From Xestospongia bergquistia (taxonomy: Eukaryota > Porifera > Demospongiae > Haplosclerida > Petrosiidae), in the NCBI GenBank assembly GCA_963965975.1, contig OZ014413.1:7769101-7833100 (forward strand): a stretch of 64,000 bases of DNA, given 5' to 3'. Position 1 is the first letter of the stretch, and every line of letters begins with the position of its first letter. Shown here in pieces: positions 11,054 through 22,675 of the stretch. Below the pieces are notes generated by a model. It saw only the letters and a program-made list of their open reading frames with translations. It was not told the DNA's origin and did no database searches. Both the position numbers and the translations under genes were made by a program.

Positions 11054-12748
11054 ATGGCTGATGAAATTGTTCCGTTACTCTCCCGCACTCCTAAATCCAT
11101 TCTCATCTTCTCTTCTATCACTAAAAGTCTTCAAAAATCATGTGTTCATTCAAAAGGAGCTCTACTAGTTTTATTATGGAGTGGTATGTTACTTACAGCG
11201 TTTGTTACGACTATACTTTTATCTAACCAATTTCCAACTGTCTTTATTAACCTTTCATCGGTGACATACGTGACAATGATTGCTTTAACTCTCTTGTTTC
11301 CATTCCTGGGATTGCTAGGTGAAAAATGGAGAAGATACAAAATCTTAATAATTGCATCCTTAACCATGTGTATTTCATGTACTATAATGTTAGGGATAAT
11401 AACAATAACTGACTTAGTGGGAATAAATGATACTGTCCTAGCAATACTTCTGGTCATTACCAGTTGTCCCTACTTTTTTGGTTTCATCATATTTTTAGCA
11501 AATGTCATTTCATTTGGTACCGATCAACTGCAATTTTCACCTTCTCAAGAACTAAGCAATCTCGTTTATTGGATTTTTTGGCCATACTATTTATTTAGTT
11601 CATTGATCATGATTTTGCTGTCGGTGATTACAGCTTCAGTTTATGACAAGACTAATATATACACTACAAGTGTTTTGTTTAGTTCAGCATTAATTGCTAT
11701 GACTGTTGGTTTCTCAGCTATTTTTTGCTTTAAACATCACTTGGTTATTGAACCAGCTCAACACAACAATCCTATCATACTAATCTGTAGAGTAATGAGA
11801 TATGCTTGGAAACACAAACAACCAGTGAGACGTAGTGCATTTACTTATGGAGAGTCTCCTCCTTCCAGACTTGACCTTGGTAAGGAGAGATATGGAGGAC
11901 CATTTACTACAGAAGAAGTAGAGGATGTTAAAAGCTTCTGGTACATTGTAAGTGTTTTGTTCTCTGCATATGCAGCATCTTTAAGTGATTTTTCTTCAAA
12001 GATCTCTGATCAATACTTACGTGTTTTAGATCTTCAAGTAAATAACACAGTTGCTTTTACAGAGAAAGTAGTTCTATCTTTTCCATTAACTATCCCTTTT
12101 TCTGTTTATGCCATTTACATTGTATTTTTTCAGCTTATTGTTACTCCATTCTTCACTCGCTACATTCCTAGTATGTTAAAACGTATATGGATTGGACTGG
12201 TTGTTATGCTTCTACAATTGGCTCTTACCACTATTATTGCATTTATAGTGAATAGGGACATCAGAAAAGCTTTCAATAATCAAATATGCCTTAATTATTT
12301 TGGATCTGATAATAGCACTTTAAATGATATAGGAATGGAGATATTCACTTTACCATATTCTATTCTTGTAGTTCCGCAACTTTTAGCTGGTATTAGTACT
12401 GCTCTTCTGTTCATAACTGGCTTTGAGTTCATATTGGCTCAAAGTCCTAGAAGTATGCGAGGATTATTGATTGGCTTTTGGCTAATGGAGAACAACCTTT
12501 TTAATATTAATAATTCTGTTTTGCCTTATTCTTTAAATTGCCGCTGGGAATATTATGCTGTTAAATCATTTCTTGTGTTGATCTCAGTCATTGTTTACAC
12601 TATTGCTGCATATAAATACAAATATAGACAACGTAATGAACTATCTGATATTAATGAGAGATTTATCATTACAGAATATACTGCAAGACAAATTGAGAGA
12701 GTTGAGGATAAGCTGTTAAATGATATTGACTCTATGATTATTAATTAA
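11054..12748 (+). CDS. POT3: divergent POT/PTR2 (SLC15)-like transporter, 564 aa, intronless
   Basis: This is a third member of the array, clearly homologous to POT1 and POT2 but much more diverged in its membrane segments and N-terminus (MADEIVPLLSRTPK, longer by about a dozen residues). Family marks: GLLGEKWRRYK in the TM2-TM3 loop, SFGTDQLQFSPSQE then LVYWIFWPYY after TM4, and EFILAQSPRSMRGLL near TM10. The central hydrophilic loop (IEPAQHNNP through GGPFTTEEVEDV) is almost unchanged from its paralogues despite divergence elsewhere, and so is the tail motif AAYKYKYRQRNEL. No ExxER motif is visible in TM1. The ATG used is the first in frame and gives a protein of matching length. Its substrate cannot be told from sequence. 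Confidence 0.86.
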   Translation: MADEIVPLLSRTPKSILIFSSITKSLQKSCVHSKGALLVLLWSGMLLTAFVTTILLSNQFPTVFINLSSVTYVTMIALTLLFPFLGLLGEKWRRYKILIIASLTMCISCTIMLGIITITDLVGINDTVLAILLVITSCPYFFGFIIFLANVISFGTDQLQFSPSQELSNLVYWIFWPYYLFSSLIMILLSVITASVYDKTNIYTTSVLFSSALIAMTVGFSAIFCFKHHLVIEPAQHNNPIILICRVMRYAWKHKQPVRRSAFTYGESPPSRLDLGKERYGGPFTTEEVEDVKSFWYIVSVLFSAYAASLSDFSSKISDQYLRVLDLQVNNTVAFTEKVVLSFPLTIPFSVYAIYIVFFQLIVTPFFTRYIPSMLKRIWIGLVVMLLQLALTTIIAFIVNRDIRKAFNNQICLNYFGSDNSTLNDIGMEIFTLPYSILVVPQLLAGISTALLFITGFEFILAQSPRSMRGLLIGFWLMENNLFNINNSVLPYSLNCRWEYYAVKSFLVLISVIVYTIAAYKYKYRQRNELSDINERFIITEYTARQIERVEDKLLNDIDSMIIN

Positions 12749-12902
12749 ACACTTTTTTATAAAAATTGAAATAAATTTATTAATCTTACATATAAAATAC
12801 CTATATATGATGGTAGTTTTGATATTAATTTAAACAAATCATACTTTGTATGTGACAATGACTGCATGGATTAAAAACACATAAACAATTGAACAATGTA
12901 AC

Positions 12903-14092
12903 ATTTGTTAAAGTATATGATCTGTGCAATTCCATAGTAATTAGCAAAGGGATCATGAGTTGGTTAAAATTAACTGATCATGAATCATGTGAATGTATTT
13001 GAATATTCTATCTGAGATATTAGAGCATAGTAATATACACAAATGTTTCATTACACAAATTAAAACATTTTTAAGGCACAGATTGCTTTTCACTAAGTTA
13101 TATGCCGACGCACTAGTGCCTACTCCTGTACATATTAATTTTAATCACATGTTTAACCAGCCATTATAACTCAGGAACATGATGATGAAGCAATCATTGA
13201 TTTGATCGATAGTCAAGCCATTGAATGAAAATATAGCGACCATGATTATAAAATGAAATGATCATACATAACCTGTGACAATGAGCTGATGTATATAATG
13301 ACAAAATATATATAGACAGATAAAATGATAAATGCAAACATTGTTAGAATAAAAAAAAATATGCACAAAATAGTCTCACAGGTAACTTGATATTTAATAT
13401 TTCATAGATAGTAATGAATTTAATGTATTGTAGCTTGTTCCAAATATGAACATACAACTCCACTGAAAAAATGATGAAATCAATAGGCTCTGCATTGGTC
13501 TGGTTGAGAATAGTTTTTATTGGTTGTGGAAAAGCCACTAACATAGTGATCTAAGAGTGATATTGTCAAGAGTGTTTTGAAGGTATTTGACAGGATATAT
13601 CTTGAAATTCAAACAAATACCTAATGACAATAATTCACATTACTTTTATCAATCTCAATTTATAGTTGAATTCAAAATCATGAAATATATACTTAGTACA
13701 TCTATGTTGTATTTGGACTTTTCAATCAATGTAATAAATTCCATATTTAATAATGTAAACTTTCAATGAGATAAAGTAATAGTGAGCAGACCAAGATATG
13801 TTATTTCTCAATAAAACACCAGATCATGCACAAAAATGCTTTTTCATATAGAATACAAATATGATTTATTGTGTATGAAGGATCATTGGAGGAGGAGGAT
13901 GAGAGTGAAAAACACATAGAGGCAAAAGAACAATTCAAAAATGTCACAGATCAATAAAACTAGGTTCTTATCAGAAAATGGTAGATATTCAAAAAGGCAA
14001 TATATTTCAGTAGGTCATTAAATCTCAGGAGCTCTCATGACAAGTTGAATTCAGGCTCATTTCACTGTCTTATAACTCAGACATATATTAGT
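12903..14092. repeat. 1.2-kb direct repeat, copy 1
   Basis: It matches 14780-16002 over its whole length with a few percent of differences. Copy 1 lacks about 35 bp present at about 15800-15835, a deletion bounded by a short direct repeat GCA. No convincing gene is inside; short open frames exist in both copies but show no family resemblance. It ends exactly where the POT fragment begins. Confidence 0.9.
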
Positions 14093-14395
14093 GGTGTTTG
14101 GTTCATGCATATTAGCATTTACAGTATGCAGTTAAGTTTGTCTGGTTTATTTTTAAGTTGTTACTGGCAATATTATGTTATTACAACTGTTCTTGCTTCA
14201 ATTTCAGTCATCATTTACACTATAGCTGCATATAAATACAAATTTAGACAACGTAATGAACTATCTGATGTCAATGAGAGAGTTATCATTACAGAATATA
14301 TTGAGAGACAACTAGACAATGAGGAAATGAATACTTCAGTAGAAGAAATGGGTTTTTCGATTGTTTCTTACCAGGAATTTCCTTTATTGGACTAA
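14088..14395 (+). pseudogene. 3'-terminal fragment of a POT transporter gene
   Basis: This encodes only the last 100 or so residues of a POT1/POT2-type protein: GVWFMHISIYSMQLSLSG (TM11 region), a YWQYYVITT segment, AAYKYKFRQRNELSDVNERV and an acidic tail ending in a normal stop. The frame is open, but the upstream eight-tenths of the gene is missing. The sequence to its left is the end of direct repeat copy 1, and the junction falls at TTAGT, a string present at that point in POT2 (TTAGTAGG), which suggests microhomology or repeat-mediated joining. No start or promoter can be defended, so I call it a gene fragment. Confidence 0.85.
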
Positions 14396-14779
14396 CCTAA
14401 TATACATGTGCAGTAATACCTCTGTTACATTTTGTTATTAATGCAGAGTGTGAAAGTTTATATTGTATGTTTTCTCTATATTTATGAAATATTCTATTTG
14501 GAGTGTTAAATATTAGTAATGATATCTTTCCAGAAACTAAGTCAGACACTTTAATTAAGCTTATTATTGTTCATTTGGTAATGTTGAATTGTTAAAATTA
14601 AGCTATCACTGTTAATTGATTAATATGTTAAGCAAGCTTATAATCTATGTCATAGAGAGTTACTAAGTGTAGTAAGCATTGCAATGTTTTCATTGTTAAT
14701 ATATTCATTGATGATTGTTATTTTGTTTCATGTCTCATTAGTTGGATCAATTAGATACACATACTTTCATTGAGAAGTT
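14396..14779. other. 3' flank of the POT fragment
   Basis: About 380 bp of AT-rich DNA between the fragment's stop and the second direct repeat. I see no gene in it. Confidence 0.6.
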
Positions 14780-16002
14780 ATTTGTTAAAGTATATGATCT
14801 GTGCAATTTCATTATAATTAGCAAAGGGATCATGAGTTGGTTAAAATTAACTGATCATGAATCATGTGCATACAGTTGAATATTCTATCTGAGATATTAG
14901 AGCATAGTAATATACACAAATGTTTCATTACACAAATTAAAACATTTTTAAGGCACAGATTGCTTTTGACTAAGTTATATGCCAACGCACTAGTGCCTAC
15001 TCCTGTACATATTAATTTTAATCACATGTTTAACCAGCCATTATAACTCAGGAACGTGATGATGAAGCAATCATTGATTTGATAGATAGTCAAGCCATTG
15101 AATGAAAATATAGTGACCATGATTATAAAATGAAATGATCATACATAACATGTGACAATGAGCTGATGTATATAATGACAAAATATATATAGACAGATAA
15201 AATGATAACTGCAAACATTGTTAGAATAAAAAAAATATGCACAAAATAGTCTCACAGGTAACTTGATATTTAATATTTCATAGATAGTAATGAATTCAAT
15301 GTATTGTAGCTTGTTCCAAATATGTACATATATACAACTCCACTGAAAAAATGATGATATCAACAGGCTCTGCATTGGTCTGGTTGAGAATAATTTTTAT
15401 TGGTTGTGGAAAAGCCACTAACATAGTGATCTAAGAGTGATGTTGTCGAGAGTGTTTTGAAGGTATTTGACAGGATATATTTTGAAATTCAAACAAATAC
15501 CTAATGACAATAATTCACATTACTTTTATCAATCTCAATTTATAGCTGAATTCAAAATCATGAAATATATACTTAGTACATCTATGTTGTATTTGGACTT
15601 TTCAATCAATGTAATAAATTCCATATTTAATAATGTAAACTTTCAATGAGATAAAGTAATAGTGAGCAGACCAAGATATGTTATTTCTCAATAAAACACC
15701 AGATCACAAAAATGCTTTTTCATATAGAATACAAATATGATTTATTGTGTATGAAGGATCATTGGAGGAGGAGGATGAGAGTGAAAAACACATAGAGGCA
15801 CATATTGGACAGAATCAACGTGACATTGTAATGCAAAAGAACAATTCAAAAATGTCACAGATCAATAAAACTAGGTTCTTATCAGAAAATGGTAGATATT
15901 CAAAAAGGCAATATATTTCAGTAGGTCATTAAATCTCAGGAGCTCTCATGACAAGTTGAATTCAGGCCATTTCACTGTCTTATAACTCAGACATATATTA
16001 GT
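14780..16002. repeat. 1.2-kb direct repeat, copy 2
   Basis: This is the second copy of 12903-14092, starting in the same ATTTGTTAAAGTATATGATC string and ending at CATATATTAGT. It is the fuller copy: bases about 15800-15835 are deleted in copy 1. An open frame at 15747-15932 is open only because of that segment and resembles nothing I recognise. Confidence 0.9.
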
Positions 16003-16197
16003 ACTAACATTGACCTCCCTCTTAATAATGGATAGTCAGGGGCAGCTATTCCCTTTACTATCTTGATTATATTTATTTTTACTTAACTATCATTTTTTCT
16101 ACTTATCCTATCCTTTATTTAATACTGTACAATTTATGTAGTAAGGTCTTATCGATGCTTATTACAAAATCATAAATATTACACTAAGCTGACATGT

Positions 16198-16281
16198 ACC
16201 TACGCATTTAATTATAGGAGCAATCACCTACGCATTTAATTGAAGGAGCAGTCGCCTACGTATTTAATTGCGGGAGTTAGC
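16198..16281. repeat. Three tandem 28-bp repeats upstream of gene A
   Basis: Units at 16198, 16226 and 16254 share CCTACGcATTTAATT followed by an AGGAGcA-like segment, with increasing divergence in the third. They sit about 140-220 bp before the start codon of gene A and directly before its promoter block. Binding-site clustering is possible but unproven. Confidence 0.75.
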
Positions 16282-16417
16282 CGGCGCTGGTATATGATAA
16301 AAGGTTTTATTGAGCAGGCCCTACTAGCCGTATAAGACGACCAAAAATTAGCCTTTTCTAGGTAGCTACTATATATATTCAGATTCTTTCACCACTGATA
16401 TTACGTATATATCAACA
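16278..16417 (+). promoter_or_regulatory. Conserved upstream block of Ig-family gene A
   Basis: It shares ordered blocks with the regions before gene B, the orphan 5' end and gene C: a GCCGGC string, GGTTTTATTGAGCA, CTAGCCG, GACCAAAAATT, then TTAGCC and a TATATAT-like run before the start codon. A transcription start within or just after it is likely, from position only. Confidence 0.6.
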
Positions 16418-19400
16418 ATGATGTATGTCATCAGAGTCTTAGTTTTCGTCCTGTTGCTACTTTTAGAAGTAAGTCATATCGTTGTAGTTATTGTAGAAAT
16501 TACTTTTTCTTTATAACAGTTGCTGACGTTCACCAATGCTCAACTTTCTTGCATTAAACCACCTGGTGTAGAATGTAAGTAAATTATTTGTTATTACGAG
16601 TTGTATAGAGATTATTGTAATATTACATTGTGCTTAAGTGTTAACTAAAAGTACAGGTACAGTTACGTAGTCTCTATCCTCTTATTACTGTTTAGTTTAT
16701 ACAAAATTGTAGCAAATGTAACTTTCCAACGTTCATTAGCAATAATATACTTATAGGAAAAGAAGTTGAATCCGATGTTTTTTACTATTTATTTTTTATA
16801 AGTTAGCCATATATAGTGGTCAATGTACTTCCTTTATACTAATTTACGCACGAAATTGTAATGAAGTGTAATCTTGATACAGTGGTAGTGATAATTAACC
16901 ACAAGAAGGTCGTCCCAATAAATTTTTACGAGAGAAAGAATATTTTCTTGTTTTTTTCACTTTATATCATTATATTTATATAGTTTAAGAAATAATTATG
17001 CCTTTGAATCAACATTGAATGAATACTTTTTACAAAATTATTGATTTACTGTATAGTTTGCTTCAATTATGATAAATGCTGTGTGGTGATAGTAAGTAAA
17101 CAGAAATGGTTGTTGATATACATTGCTATAACTTCAACAATCTAGTAAATTATGTTCTACATTTTTTTGTATATGATGGAAAATTAGGAAACTGTATGTA
17201 AATTGTTGTTTTAATACTCATAAGACTAATTTATCTTACTGCATCAGCTTTATGCTATGCAATTTAAAATTTACATAACATTTGTTGTGATAGAGTTTGT
17301 TATCTTAAGGCAATTATGCTGTATTTAAAAATTACCTAAAGGATATTGAACTAAAAGGAGAGGTCAAATGATATTTTTTGTCTCTCTAGGTGAACAGGGT
17401 GATACTAGTGCTAGTGTGAGGGTATATAATAATAATACCCTTATTACTACTAGAACTGTTTGCAGTCAAGATCTGATAAATACTATTAAAAGAAATTTAA
17501 CAGTTGAAATAGAGTGTAGAGCAAGCCAGATAGATGATTTATTGTTAGGAGACTACAACGTTTCATTGGTAGCTAATAGGCAACTTTTGAAAAGTGTAAC
17601 ACTTCCGAAAAATATGGATAGAATAATAGTTCCATACATTTTTACACTTGAAGACATTGGTCTCATTTCCCGTGCTTTTGAGTGCTTTTCAAACAGTTTC
17701 AATATTCAAAATTGTGGGACTACTACATTTGAATGTGCTTCTGGAGTAAGAAGATTGATTGATGGTAAGGAAAACATTTCTTAATAAGCTATGCAATTTG
17801 TATATTGTCTTTTTATTTTTATAGAGGCCCCAGATGTCAATGCATCGAGAATAGCAACACCAATGGTTGTTCTCAATGTTGATAAAATAAGAATTGGACA
17901 ATCAACTTGCATCTCTGGTGCTCCGGGTGCACGACCAGTCACCATTGATTGTAATGTCACAAATAATGTACAAGTTGATAGGTATGTCTGGCAAAGGAAT
18001 GGTATGACTCTTAATTATCCAACTACTCAAATGAGTATTCCTGCAAGTCAAACGGGTTCTTATAAATGCACAGCTAGTAATGTCTGTGGAAGTTCTTTTG
18101 ATATCAGTCAAATTTTATGTAAGTAAATTCTCATTCATATTGTAAAAAAAATTACCATATTCTCTTGCATATATAATATATATTTTATATTCTGTATACA
18201 GTCCAACCAGGAATTAGAGATAGTAATGGCACTTCAGCTGGCATTGTTGACATAGGAGCATGTGGTTGTCTAGTGGATGGTTCTCTGACCATTTTTTGCA
18301 ATTCTACGATACCTGGCTCTGTAGATAGAACTTGGTTTAGAAATGGAATACCGTTATCTGAAACAGGAAATAACATCACAGCAAATAGTAATGATGTTGG
18401 TGCAACATTCACTTGTGTACTCAACAACATATGTGGTAATGACAGTGCTAGTACTATGGTAAAAGGTTAGTATAAATAAATAAATTGAGCAGATAAGTGG
18501 ATAATATTAAATAAATAATATTTATTTGAATATTTATATATAAGCTGATTGAATTTATAGATGAACAGATGCACTAATAGTAACAATAAATATGATTTAA
18601 TTATGGTTTATTTTTTTAATTTTAGATTTACCTACTGCATTGTTAAGTGGCACTTATGCAGGAATTAGTGGTGATGGATGTACACCTCCAGGAAGTGGGG
18701 ACAAAATTTGTGCATTAATTGGAACTAAAGTGACTTTCACCTGTGCAGTTAGTGCTGGTGATGATTATACCATTGGTTTTAGAGAACATGATGGTTCTAT
18801 AACAATACTATCAACTAATGGACCAGCAATGGTAACTGTCAATGCTGATTCTTTTGGAACATATGTATGTAATTCTACCAATCCTTGTGGACAAAATATA
18901 TCAACCTTGATATTGGAATCAGCAGGATGTGAGTTGAAGAGTACTAACTAGACATGATAAACATTTAAATTAATGTGTTTTAACATGCACTGTTGGTCTC
19001 ATATAGGTATCACAGCCAATGTTTCACTTCAATTATTGATGAATAGTGATCCACTTCTTAACAAATGCTCTAGAAATATAGACAATCAGATACGTTCTGG
19101 AGTTATAGTTACTTTATCTTGTGTACCTATGCCAATACAATCTGATGTTGTAACTTGGTTTCGTAATGGTGTCAATATTAACAAAGAACCATCATTTAAC
19201 TTGATGGTTAGTGAGACATCTGGAGAATACAAATGTATAGTAGAAGGACCATGTACTAATTTTTCAGATTTTATTAATCTTCCTAAAGGTAAAATCATGT
19301 TGTGGTGTCAATTCTTTACATTTCTTCTAATAGAGAACCCAAACATTACATGTGGAACAGGACTTGTGGTCTCTCCAAATGGTCGTGTAATAATTGGACA

Positions 19401-21383
19401 AGTCACATGTATCAACAGCAGTGTAGGTGCTAATGATATGATTGAAATTTCTTGTGAGGTGAACAATGACATGAACAGCATACCATACAATATTAGTTGG
19501 TTCAGAAATGGAATGGATCTTGGCTTTAGTGGAAATGTATATACTGCAACAGAAAATGGTACCTACACTTGTCGAGTACAAAATGATTGTGGTATTAGTG
19601 AAAAAAGCACTACCATTATCAGTAAGTAATTTTATTAAGAAATACTGTGAAGTGTATGACTTTTAAAAAATTACGTTTTTATTATCAATAGGTTATCCAG
19701 TTATTAGGAAAGGTGATGGTGACAACAACACAGTAATGGTTGACATAGGAGGAAATGCATGTCTAGACAGTGGTCTTATGATAATATGTGATATCATTAT
19801 TGGTGAAAATGCGATCAGAACTTGGTATAGAGATGGACAACAATTAACTGAAAGAGGACGAAAACTCACATTATCTGCTGATGATAGAGGTACAAATTAC
19901 ACATGTGTAGCAACAAACCAATGTGGTTCAGACAGAGCTACCACAATTGTTTCAAGTAAGTCAATGAGTCATATATTAATTGCTATGTAAAACAAATTAT
20001 AAAATAGAGTGATACATATCTTTATTATGTAGGAGCTCCATCAGTTTCAGTTGGTGCTGTAATGGTTGGTATGTCATCTCCTCAAGGTAGCAGATGCCAT
20101 CAGCTAAAAAGGCCACCTCCAGGTCCAGTCTACTGTGCCTTTCTTGGAGACACATTAACAATTCAATGTACTGCCAATAATTCTGATATTGCACCTCTCA
20201 TTTATCCAGATGGCAGTTCTAGTAGACGTATATTTTCACCTATCATGGTATCTCATGAAGGTTTATACTTATGTAATGGTACTAATAAGTGCGGTTATGA
20301 TGTAGACACATTTAACTTAACAGTTTATGGTAAGTTATAACTAAAAATATCGATATACATTGTCAAATATTTCATAGACCCAGCAAGAATTAAGAGAAGA
20401 TCACCACTTCCAATTCCTAAACCTAATGAAGTTATAGATGGTGCTGGACGACATTTGGAAGAATTATGTATTACAGATGACATAACTGTTAAACTTCATT
20501 GTTGTGTTACTGGCATTGAAGACCCTGTAACAACATGGTATAAAATAGCAGATGATGGAACTCACATACCAATTAATACATCTGATCCTGATATCACAAT
20601 TAATACAGAAGACCCATTAAACCCCATCTTATGTATATCACCATTTCGTCCCAGACATGCTGGTAAATATCGTTGTAATACTACAAACAATGCTGGTGAT
20701 GATTCTGGTGATGTTGATATAAAGTGTAAGCAATACAGGTTTGAGTTTCACATGTAATTATTCTGCTTGTCTTTTAGACATACCACCACCAGATTGTGAA
20801 TGGACTTACACTCACTGGAGTAAAGTAAGTAAGCCTAAATCATTGTTACTTCAAAAATTCTGTTTTATATAGTGCTCCCATCTTTGTCATCGTGGTATAC
20901 GTAATCGTACAGTACAATGTCTAAATGTGCATACTCGTGAGGCTTGCCCTGAAAGTATGTGTCCTCCTTCAAAGCCTAATTCAGAAGAAGAATGCAAGCA
21001 TCTTGGATCCTGTGCTAAATGGGTAGCTTATCAATGGAGTGAGGTATTTATCCTTTTGATATTAAATATCTTGTCACAGTGATTGTTGATAGTGCTCTAG
21101 AACATGTGGTGGAGGTTATCGTATACGAAGAGTAGAATGTAAAAAATTACATCCTGCAGCCACTTGTATTGACGCTAAACCTAGGGTTTATGAAAATTGT
21201 AACCCTCAATCTTGTGAGTGTATAAAGTTTTGAATATGACTTCTATAATGGCTGTGTCTAACCCTAATAGGTTGTACAGAAGACCTTTATCCTGACTACT
21301 GCAAGTTTGTAGCAAATACAGAGCTGTGCTGGAATAAAGACTACAAACGTCTGTGTTGCTGGACTTGTAGTTCAAAACCATAA
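16418..21383 (+). CDS. Gene A: secreted Ig8-TSP1x2-PLAC protein, 1090 aa, 15 exons
   Basis: Predicted exons: 16418-16468, 16520-16574, 17390-17764, 17825-18118, 18202-18465, 18626-18928, 19007-19288, 19334-19621, 19692-19955, 20033-20329, 20378-20725, 20778-20824, 20873-21043, 21093-21213, 21271-21383. All junctions are GT..AG and the frame is open throughout. Residues 1-24 are a signal peptide ending TFTNA before QLSC. Exon 3 (about 36-160) is an N-terminal domain without a clear family. Exons 4-11 each encode one Ig domain, phase 1 at both ends. Exons 12-14 encode two TSP1 repeats (W..W..CS..C..G..R pattern), and exon 15 a PLAC domain (six Cys, ending CCWTC). Signal peptide and absence of a TM segment indicate secretion. 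Ig, TSP1 and PLAC together recall ADAMTS-like/papilin matrix proteins, without a protease. N-glycosylation sequons are frequent. Function in matrix or recognition is inference. Confidence 0.9.
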
Positions 21384-22299
21384 TCACATACTGTTCATCA
21401 TTTGGTTGTCTTTGTAGTATAGGGATGACCAATGTATTTTTAGTCAAATTATTTGAACTAATTTCTTGTGATTTTGAGTTTTCATTTTTTTCAAGTAAAT
21501 TGATACTGTAGTACACGACTTGTACAATGAACACTTATACTGTTGTGGTTAATGTTCATATCAACAGTTAAAAGTAACTACTACCATGTGATAGCTGAAG
21601 TAATTTGGTGAGGCTTTAAGTTTGTTTTAGTTCATGTTTGTATGGAACTGTGGTGTATGTACATATGTTCTACTATTGCTAAAAATTAAAATGACATTAA
21701 AGATGTTTAGAAAAGAGTGAAGTGCTGTGTGTTAGATTGTTGTAGGATTGTCTTTGTACTATATGTAGCCTAGTCTATTAAGAAAAAAATCACCATATTT
21801 AATTTTAAGTTTTGAGAGTATTAGGCTACAATTTCCTCATTTTATTGTTAATGTCAATCCATTAGTTTCTGTAAGATTCATGCAGCTTTTATTATAAAGT
21901 TTAACCTTTAAAAAATTGTGTTGACACAAATGTACTTTGATCATGTGTAATGATACTTGATACATAGAGAATAGAAAAAGAATGGAATATTTTTTTTATA
22001 TAATAATCTAAAATACAATATCATATTAAGTAATGTTTTTTGTGTAGTATGTTTTGAGAGACAAGAGTTACTTTAATTTATGTCTTGCATGAACTTCTTT
22101 CATTTATATCATAATTAATACATGCTCTCTAATCTCTATACTTATATATAAGTATCTACTTGTCAAATGACACTGTCAGCAATCAGTTGATCCATAGACA
22201 TGATTAGTCCAAGTAAAAGCTTCGAGGAGATCCATCAAAGAGTGTTAATCCAGAACATCGCTGAAAAATCCATCAGTTATAGTTGATTTCTGTAGATAA
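21384..22299. other. 3' flank of gene A
   Basis: The first 150 bp are nearly the same as after gene B, consistent with a shared 3' UTR; ATTAAA-type strings near 21687-21702 could serve for polyadenylation. Beyond that the sequence diverges and I see no gene. Confidence 0.5.
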
Positions 22300-22675
22300 A
22301 AAATTAACATGCGTGACATTTAAAGTTCAGAGTGGCTCATGTCACCGAAAATTCCGGTGGCAATTTGTTGCTGCCACCGCGCGAGCACCGCGATCTAGAA
22401 TGGAGCGAAGCGACATGTTTCCAGTTAGGGTGGGGGTACAGGATTTTAGTAGTAAAATATTCCATCGAAGGACATGTTATAGTGTTATAGCGCTTCGCCA
22501 TTTCACTGTTATAAACACGAAAAAGGTCCCTCTTCATGTCGCATTGCTTCTCGAAGGTGTGATTTATGGGTGGAGACTTCTGAACGGTGGCAGCTACCGA
22601 TCGGTGCGAGCAAATTAGTGGCTCTACGCGCTACCCAAATATTTGGTGGCAGGACCATCGGCCTTAAAAGTTAGC
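22300..22675. mobile_element. GC-richer repeat sharing a core with the 50148-50506 MITE
   Basis: Its composition differs sharply from the AT-rich surroundings. A core of about 55 bp (22378-22435, including GCGCGAGCACCGCGA and ATGTTTCCAGTTAGG) matches 50321-50386 with small gaps. GGTGGCA strings near both ends (about 22356 and 22649) are inverted, suggesting terminal repeats, but no target duplication is obvious. Open frames here look fortuitous. Confidence 0.5.

Noticed and set aside
11146-11457. Minus-strand open frame inside POT3
   Set aside because: It is antisense to a well-supported membrane protein gene and has no features of its own.
13587-13769. 60-residue open frame present in both direct repeats (also 15467-15649)
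   Set aside because: It is the same in both copies because the repeat is recent; composition is that of AT-rich noncoding DNA.
16198-16281. CRISPR-like repeat
   Set aside because: The units are directly tandem without unique spacers and the genome is animal-like.
17689-20194. Minus-strand open frames over the Ig exons of gene A (and the same over genes B and C)
   Set aside because: They are antisense mirrors of conserved exons; their conservation follows from the sense strand.
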